NCBI RefSeq assembly: GCF_041206865.1
Contig: NZ_JBGEDP010000001.1
Location: 496,001-560,000, forward strand
Direction of reading: 5' to 3'
Origin: Mycobacterium sp. HUMS_12744610
GTDB lineage: Bacteria > Actinomycetota > Actinomycetes > Mycobacteriales > Mycobacteriaceae
DNA: 64,000 nucleotides
Positions 59,570 through 64,000 of the stretch are shown here, in pieces. The translations under genes were made by a program, and so were the position numbers. Numbering within the stretch: the first letter of the stretch is position 1; every line of letters begins with the position of its first letter. Below the pieces are notes generated by a model. The model was not told the origin of the DNA, made no database searches, and saw only the letters and a list, made by a program, of their open reading frames with translations.

Positions 59570-60391
59570 ATGACTCTGGATCTGAACGGGTATTTCGCCC
59601 GCGTCGGCTATTGCGGCCCCGCCGAGCCGGGCCTGCAGGTGCTGCAGGAGCTGGTGTCGGCCCACGCGAGGGCGATTCCGTTCGAGAACCTCGACCCGTT
59701 GCTGGGGGTGCCCGTCGACGACCTGAGCGCGGCGTCCCTCTACGACAAGCTGGTCCGCCGGCGGCGGGGCGGCTACTGCTACGAGCAGAACGGGCTGATG
59801 GGATACGTGCTGGCCGAACTCGGCTTCCGGGTGCGGCGCCTGGGCGCCCGGGTGCTCTGGATGCGCCCGCCCGATGCGCCCTTCCCGACGCGGACGCACA
59901 CCCTGCTGGCGGTGCGGTTCCCCGGTGCCCGCGGGGCCTATCTGGTCGATGTCGGCTTCGGCGGCCTCACGCCGCCCTCGCCCCTGCGCATCGAGACCGG
60001 CAGCGTCCAGCAGACCACGCACGAGCCCTACCGGCTGGAGGACCGCGGCGACGGGCTGTTGTTGCAGGCCATGGTGCGCGGCGAATGGCAACCGCTCTAC
60101 GAGTTCACCACGCGGACCGAGCCGGATGTCGACCTGCAGGTGGGCAGCTGGTTCGTCTCGACGCACCCGTCGTCGATCTTCGTGACCGGCCTGATGGCCG
60201 CACTGGTCACCGACGACGGCCGGGTCAACCTGGCCGGCCGCGAGCTCACCTGGCACCGGGCCGACGGCAGCGAGAAACGCCTCCTGCCCGACGCGGCCGC
60301 CGTCGTCGACGCCCTGGGCGACCGGTTCGGCATCCACGTGGGCGAGCGCGCCGCGCTTCAGGCGCGCATCGACAGGCTCCTCGGCGGCTGA
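59570..60391 (+). CDS. nat: Arylamine N-acetyltransferase
   Basis: A 273-residue NAT with the Cys-His-Asp triad C70 (RGGYCYEQN), H110 (TRTHTLL) and D127 (LVDVGFGG) at family positions. In M. tuberculosis it lies beside hsaADCB, can use the propionyl-CoA derived from cholesterol and acetylates isoniazid. ATG 59570 follows CAGAAT by 6 nt. Here it is separated from hsaB by about 5 kb of extra genes. It is convergent with aspB. Confidence 0.96.
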   Translation: MTLDLNGYFARVGYCGPAEPGLQVLQELVSAHARAIPFENLDPLLGVPVDDLSAASLYDKLVRRRRGGYCYEQNGLMGYVLAELGFRVRRLGARVLWMRPPDAPFPTRTHTLLAVRFPGARGAYLVDVGFGGLTPPSPLRIETGSVQQTTHEPYRLEDRGDGLLLQAMVRGEWQPLYEFTTRTEPDVDLQVGSWFVSTHPSSIFVTGLMAALVTDDGRVNLAGRELTWHRADGSEKRLLPDAAAVVDALGDRFGIHVGERAALQARIDRLLGG

Positions 60392-60502
60392 CAGCGGGCA
60401 CGGACGCGTCGGTGCGCGAGATCGACCTTCTGCAGTGCCCTTCTCGAACTTTCCCTGCAAAACGTCGATCTCGACGGAGGCTCGACACGCTCCTCGGCGG
60501 CT
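60370..60502. repeat. Hairpin between duplicated nat 3' ends
   Basis: CGACAGGCTCCTCGGCGGCT (60370-60389, end of nat) recurs with one change at 60483-60502. Between them is an inverted repeat: CGAGATCGAC (60417-60426) and GTCGATCTCG (60464-60473), with inner TGCAG/CTGCA arms. It may be a bidirectional terminator or a small inserted element with target duplication. Confidence 0.6.
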
Positions 60503-61667
60503 AGCGCGCGGCGAGCCAGGGGCCCATGCGCCGCAGCGCCTCTTCTATGTCGCTCGAGGGTCCGGCGAACGACAGCCGGACGAACGAATTGCCGCGCGCG
60601 GTGTCGAAGTCGATGCCGGGAGCGATCGCAACGCCGGTGTCGGCCAACAGCTCCGAGCAGAACCCGAGCGAGTCCGCGGTGAAGTCCGAGACGTCGGCGT
60701 AGACGTAGAACGCACCGTCGGTGGGCGCCAGCCGGTCGAGACCGATCCGGCGCAGTCCGTCGAGCAGCAGCGACCGGTTGACCGCGTACTGCCGCAGGTG
60801 GCCGTCGGCCTCGGCAATCGCCTCGGGGGTGAACGCGGCGACCGCGGCGAGCTGGGACAGCACCGGCGGGCAGATCGTGAAGTTGCCGGTGAGGCAGTCC
60901 ACCGCGCGGCGCAGCTCGGTCGGCACCAGCAACCAGCCGAGCCGCCAGCCCGTCATCGCGAAGTATTTGGAAAAGCTGTTGACCACCAAGGCATCTCGCG
61001 ATGTCTGCCACGCGCAGCTGGTCTGCGGCGCCCCATCGTAGACCAGGCCGTGGTAGACCTCGTCGCTGATCAGCCGGGCCCCGGAGGCCTCGCACCAGGA
61101 AGCGATGGCGGCCAGTTCGTCCGGCGGGATGACCGTCCCGGTCGGGTTGGCCGGGCTCGCCACGATCACGCCCTGCACCGGCGGGTCGAGCTCGGCGAGC
61201 ATCTGTGCGGTGGGCTGGAAGCGGGTCTGCGGTCCGCAGGCGATGTCCACCACCTCACAACCCAACGCGGACAGTATGTTTCGGTAGCACGGATAACCGG
61301 GACTGGCCAGCGCCACCCGGTCGCCCACGTCGAAGCACGACAGGAAGGCGAGCAGAAACCCGCCCGAGGAGCCGGTGGTGACGACGACCGCGTCGGGCTC
61401 GACGTCGATCCCGTGCCGGCGCCGGTAGTCCGCGGCGATCGCGGCGCGCAGCTCGGGCACGCCCAACGCCACGGTGTAGCCGAGCTGGTTGAGGTGCAGG
61501 GCGGCGGCCGCGGCCGCGCGCACCGGCTCGGGAGCGCCCACGCTGGGCTGACCCGCCGAGAGGTTCACCAGGTCGCCGTGGCTGCGCTGGCGCTCGGCGG
61601 CGGCCAGCCACACGTCCATCACATAGAACGGCGGGATGCCGGCGCGCAGCGAGACGTGACCGTTCAC
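60501..61667 (-). CDS. aspB: Aspartate aminotransferase-family enzyme (AspB)
   Basis: A 388-residue fold-type I PLP aminotransferase. PLP Lys in NSFSKYFAMTGWRLGW; ASPANPTGTVIP (substrate/PLP loop), SDEVYHGLVY (Asp/Tyr), and RGNSFVRLSF with the carboxylate-binding Arg. It corresponds to Rv3565. True substrate unproven; its place in the fadE33-32-31 operon suggests a link to sterol-ring catabolism but none is established. GTG 61667 overlaps the fadE33 stop. Confidence 0.9.
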   Translation of the reverse strand: MNGHVSLRAGIPPFYVMDVWLAAAERQRSHGDLVNLSAGQPSVGAPEPVRAAAAAALHLNQLGYTVALGVPELRAAIAADYRRRHGIDVEPDAVVVTTGSSGGFLLAFLSCFDVGDRVALASPGYPCYRNILSALGCEVVDIACGPQTRFQPTAQMLAELDPPVQGVIVASPANPTGTVIPPDELAAIASWCEASGARLISDEVYHGLVYDGAPQTSCAWQTSRDALVVNSFSKYFAMTGWRLGWLLVPTELRRAVDCLTGNFTICPPVLSQLAAVAAFTPEAIAEADGHLRQYAVNRSLLLDGLRRIGLDRLAPTDGAFYVYADVSDFTADSLGFCSELLADTGVAIAPGIDFDTARGNSFVRLSFAGPSSDIEEALRRMGPWLAAR

Positions 61668-62614
61668 GAGGTCGTCAGCACCTCGGATTCCAGTCGGCGC
61701 AGCAACTCTCGCGTCGAAGCGAGCAGGTGCGCGCTGCCGTGCGCGCGTTTGAAATACAGGTGCATGTCGTGTTCCCAGGTGATGGCGATGCCGCCGTGCA
61801 GCTGGATTCCCTCGGCGGCCACGGCTTGCAGCGCGTCGGTGGCGGCCAGCCGTGCGGTGGCGGCGTTGGTGGGCGTGGGGTCGGCGCACGCTTCGGACAC
61901 CACGGCCTTCGCCGCGGAGACGGCGACGTACAGGTCGGCCATGCGATGTTTGAGAGCCTGGAAGCTGCCGATCGGCCGGCCGAACTGCACCCGGTTCTTG
62001 GCGTAGTCGACGGTGAGTTCCAGGCAGCGCTCGGCCGCGCCGACCTGCTCGGCCGCCAGCAGCACGGCCGCGCTGTCAGCGAGGCCGGGGTCGGGGCCGA
62101 TGCCCTCGGTCTGGTCGGGCCGGATCCGGGCCAGCCGGCGGGTGGGGTCCATGGTGGCGACGGGCTGGGCGGTGAATCGCGTCCACCGGCTCAGCTGCCC
62201 GTCGGCCGCGGCCACCACGACGTCGGCGATGTCGCCGTTGACCACGTAGTCGGCGTCGAATGCCACCGCTCCGATCGAGTCGCCCGCGGCGAGGCGTTCG
62301 AGGGTGTCGGTGTCCGGTTCGGGCGCGGCCAGCAGCGCCAGCTCGGCCAGGGTGGTGCCCACTAGCGGCGAGGGCACCAGCGCCCGCCCCAGCTCCTGTA
62401 ACACCGCTGCCGCATCGGCCAATTCACCGCCGGCACCGCCCAACTCCTCGGGTATCACCAAGGCGGCGGCACCCACCTGCTCGCACAGCAGCCGCCACAG
62501 CGACTCGTCGTACCCGCGCTCGGACTCCATCGCCGCGCGCACCGCGGCCGGGCCGGCATGCTTGGCCACCAGGGCGGCGACGCTCTGGCGCAGCATTTCG
62601 CGTTCTTCACTCAC
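61664..62614 (-). CDS. fadE33: Acyl-CoA dehydrogenase FadE33
   Basis: A 316-residue acyl-CoA dehydrogenase-like subunit. The VIPEELGGAGGELADAAAVLQELGRALVPSP and FGRPIGSFQALKHRMADLYVAV motifs are clear, and LHGGIAITWEHDMHLYFKRAH closes the C-terminus. It is shorter than typical FadE proteins, as are the partners of alpha2beta2 sterol dehydrogenases. GTG 62614 overlaps the fadE32 stop by 8 nt. The known homolog takes part in HIP (C/D-ring) degradation. Confidence 0.92.
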   Translation of the reverse strand: MSEEREMLRQSVAALVAKHAGPAAVRAAMESERGYDESLWRLLCEQVGAAALVIPEELGGAGGELADAAAVLQELGRALVPSPLVGTTLAELALLAAPEPDTDTLERLAAGDSIGAVAFDADYVVNGDIADVVVAAADGQLSRWTRFTAQPVATMDPTRRLARIRPDQTEGIGPDPGLADSAAVLLAAEQVGAAERCLELTVDYAKNRVQFGRPIGSFQALKHRMADLYVAVSAAKAVVSEACADPTPTNAATARLAATDALQAVAAEGIQLHGGIAITWEHDMHLYFKRAHGSAHLLASTRELLRRLESEVLTTS

Positions 62615-63548
62615 TGAGGGCCTCCAGCACTCGCCGTCGGTGCGCCTGGGGGTCCCCCCATGCCGATCGCAGCGCCTGCACGCGCAGCAGCCACAACGAC
62701 AGGTCGTGCTCCTGCGTGAACCCGATGGCGCCGTGGGTCTGCAGCGCCGAGCGCGCCGCCAGCAGGCCCGCCTCGGCGGCGGCGGCTTTGGCCGCGCTGA
62801 CGTCGCGGGGCTCCAGCGACAAGGCCGCGCCGTACACCAGCGGGCGGGCCAGTTCGACCGCGATGTGCACGTCGGCGAGCTTGTGCTTGATCGCCTGATA
62901 GGACCCGATCACCCTGCCGAACTGGGCCCGCTGCTTGGCGTAGTCGACGGCGGCCTGCAGCAGCGCCTCGGCGGCACCGACCAGCTGTGCGGCGGTGGCC
63001 AGCGCCCCGAACTCGCAGGCCCGCGCGACGTCTGCCTGCCAGACCGCGCCTGTCGCCGTCACCTCGTGAAGGTGCCGGCTGGGATCGACGGACTCGTGGC
63101 GCTCGCCCGCCTCGGCTTCGCTGACGCCGTTGGCGCTGGCCAGCAGCACCAGCCCGGCCGCGTCGGCATCGACTGCCCGCGGGGCGTGCGGCGGCAGCGC
63201 CACGGTGGCGATCAGCTCACCCGATGCGAGGGCGGCACAGCGTTCGTCGTTTGCGAGTAAAACCGGTGCGACGGCGATGGATTCGGCCACCGGCCCGGGA
63301 ACGCACCAGCGTCCGAGGCGTTCGAGCGCGACCACCAGGTCCACCGGGTGGGCGCCCACGCCGTCGAACCGTTCCGGCACGGCCAGCGCGGTGACGCCGA
63401 GGTCGGCCAGCCGCTGCCACACCTTGCGCCCGGGCGCGAAGTCACCGGCGGACCACGCCCGCACCGCGCCGGGCAGGTCCGCCGCGCCGAGCGCCGCGTC
63501 GATGCTGGCCGCGAAGTCCCGCTGTTGATCGTCGAGCGCGAATTTCAC
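62607..63548 (-). CDS. fadE32: Acyl-CoA dehydrogenase FadE32
   Basis: A 313-residue acyl-CoA dehydrogenase-like subunit: FALDDQQRDFAASIDAALG start, AVPERFDGVGAHPVDLVVALE, FGRVIGSYQAIKHKLADVHIAVE and THGAIGFTQEHDLSLWLLR. GTG 63548 overlaps the fadE31 stop (GTGA), so the three FadE genes are one translationally coupled operon. A TGGGGGTCCCCCCA palindrome (62647-62660) lies near its 3' end. Confidence 0.92.
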   Translation of the reverse strand: MKFALDDQQRDFAASIDAALGAADLPGAVRAWSAGDFAPGRKVWQRLADLGVTALAVPERFDGVGAHPVDLVVALERLGRWCVPGPVAESIAVAPVLLANDERCAALASGELIATVALPPHAPRAVDADAAGLVLLASANGVSEAEAGERHESVDPSRHLHEVTATGAVWQADVARACEFGALATAAQLVGAAEALLQAAVDYAKQRAQFGRVIGSYQAIKHKLADVHIAVELARPLVYGAALSLEPRDVSAAKAAAAEAGLLAARSALQTHGAIGFTQEHDLSLWLLRVQALRSAWGDPQAHRRRVLEALSE

Positions 63549-64000
63549 TTCCTGCCCCCAGACTTCTCCCGGGGCAGGCCCAGCAGCCGCTCGGAGATGA
63601 TGTTGCGCTGGATCTCGTTGGTGCCGGCGTAGATCGGGCCGCCCAGCGCGAACAGCAGCCCGTCGGTCCAGGGGCCGGCGAGCTCGCCGTCGGCCGCCAG
63701 CAGGTCGAGCGCGGTCTGGTGTAGGGCCACGTCGAGGTCGGACCAGAACACCTTGGTCACCGAGGATTCCGCGCCGAGCTCGCCGCCGGCGGCCAGCCGC
63801 GTCACCGTGCCGAACGTCTGTAGCCGGTAGGCCTGCGCGTCGATCCACGCGTCGGCGACCCGGTCGGCGAACGCGGGCGGGGACCCGCGATCCCGCCAGA
63901 GCCGCACCAACCGCTCGGCCGCCGCCACGAAGCGCGCCGGGCTGCGCAGCGACATCCCGCGTTCGTTGCTGGTGGTGCTCATCGCCGCGCGCCAGCCGTC
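63545..64000 (-). CDS. fadE31: Acyl-CoA dehydrogenase FadE31 (5' end cut by window edge)
   Basis: The last 151 codons of a FadE: DGWRAAMSTTSNERG at the edge, then a helical C-terminal domain with SVTKVFWSDLDVALHQTALDLL and GGPIYAGTNEIQRNIISERLLGLPR, the standard FAD/dimer motif ending with the catalytic-base region of the FadE fold. The upstream part lies beyond position 64000. Pairs with FadE32 in known mycobacteria. Confidence 0.92.
   Translation of the reverse strand, partial: DGWRAAMSTTSNERGMSLRSPARFVAAAERLVRLWRDRGSPPAFADRVADAWIDAQAYRLQTFGTVTRLAAGGELGAESSVTKVFWSDLDVALHQTALDLLAADGELAGPWTDGLLFALGGPIYAGTNEIQRNIISERLLGLPREKSGGRK

Overview
The window is high-GC mycobacterial chromosome. The gene order ftsH-folE-folP-folB-folK, panC-panD-coaX-lysS-lsr2-clpC1, mutY/canB, disA/radA/lpqE/carD-ispD-ispF-cysS-rlmB and kstR/fadE34/kshB/hsaADCB/nat/aspB/fadE33-32-31 matches the M. 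tuberculosis Rv3617-Rv3562 stretch, with extra blocks inserted. I infer a slow-growing Mycobacterium, plausibly near the M. avium complex; the sequence alone does not fix the species.

Layout. 1-804: 3' part of an EphA-type epoxide hydrolase, then a VOC protein. 1373-1537: three perfect 56-bp tandem repeats. 1606-8285: ftsH, the folate operon folE-folP1-folB-folK, a DUF3180 protein and a DUF6779-like coiled-coil protein. 8402-11497: a Rossmann/DUF2520 protein with panC, panD and coaX (pantothenate to CoA). 11565-16805: lysS, lsr2, clpC1 and a YbjQ protein. 16830-19321: lpqF, mhuD and an alpha/beta hydrolase.

19397-27202 is the most unusual part and is absent from the corresponding M. tuberculosis position as I remember it. 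It holds an apparent five-gene minus-strand operon, dabB-dabA-PII-like-divergent beta-carbonic anhydrase-DUF6671-like: an inorganic-carbon accumulation system with a built-in small sensor protein. Divergent from it lies the wreck of a hydrogenase-4/formate-hydrogenlyase-like (hyc/hyf, Rv0081-Rv0087-type) operon: an ArsR regulator and a NuoB-like subunit broken by frameshifts, and a HyfB fragment joined by a large deletion to the last part of HycE.

27206-37132: mutY head-to-head with an intact canonical beta-carbonic anhydrase (canB), a membrane-anchored protein, disA, radA, lpqE, carD, ispD-ispF, cysS and rlmB. 37138-44922: a secreted glycerophosphodiesterase overlapped by a 20-bp perfect hairpin, then a minus-strand unit znuA-znuC-znuB-pxpA-metallo-hydrolase-ArsB-like preceded by a Zur-like box, and a LacI regulator. 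45527-54304: the cholesterol catabolism block with KstR and three KstR-type boxes; FadE34 acts on the side chain, and KshB and HsaA/B/C/D on rings A and B. 54340-58636: a CHAD-domain pseudogene, a BlaI/BlaR-type pair, a CcdA/TlpA-type thiol pair and a manganese catalase. 58715-64000: an unlisted 52-residue zinc-ribbon-like protein coupled to a DsbA-family protein under a CsoR-type operator, nat, aspB and the fadE33-fadE32-fadE31 operon for degradation of the last two sterol rings.

Many genes have a TANNNT-type -10 box 6-8 nt before an ATG/GTG, suggesting leaderless transcripts. The lysS and cysS starts share an 18-nt promoter/start block. I saw no tRNA, rRNA, CRISPR array or intact insertion sequence.
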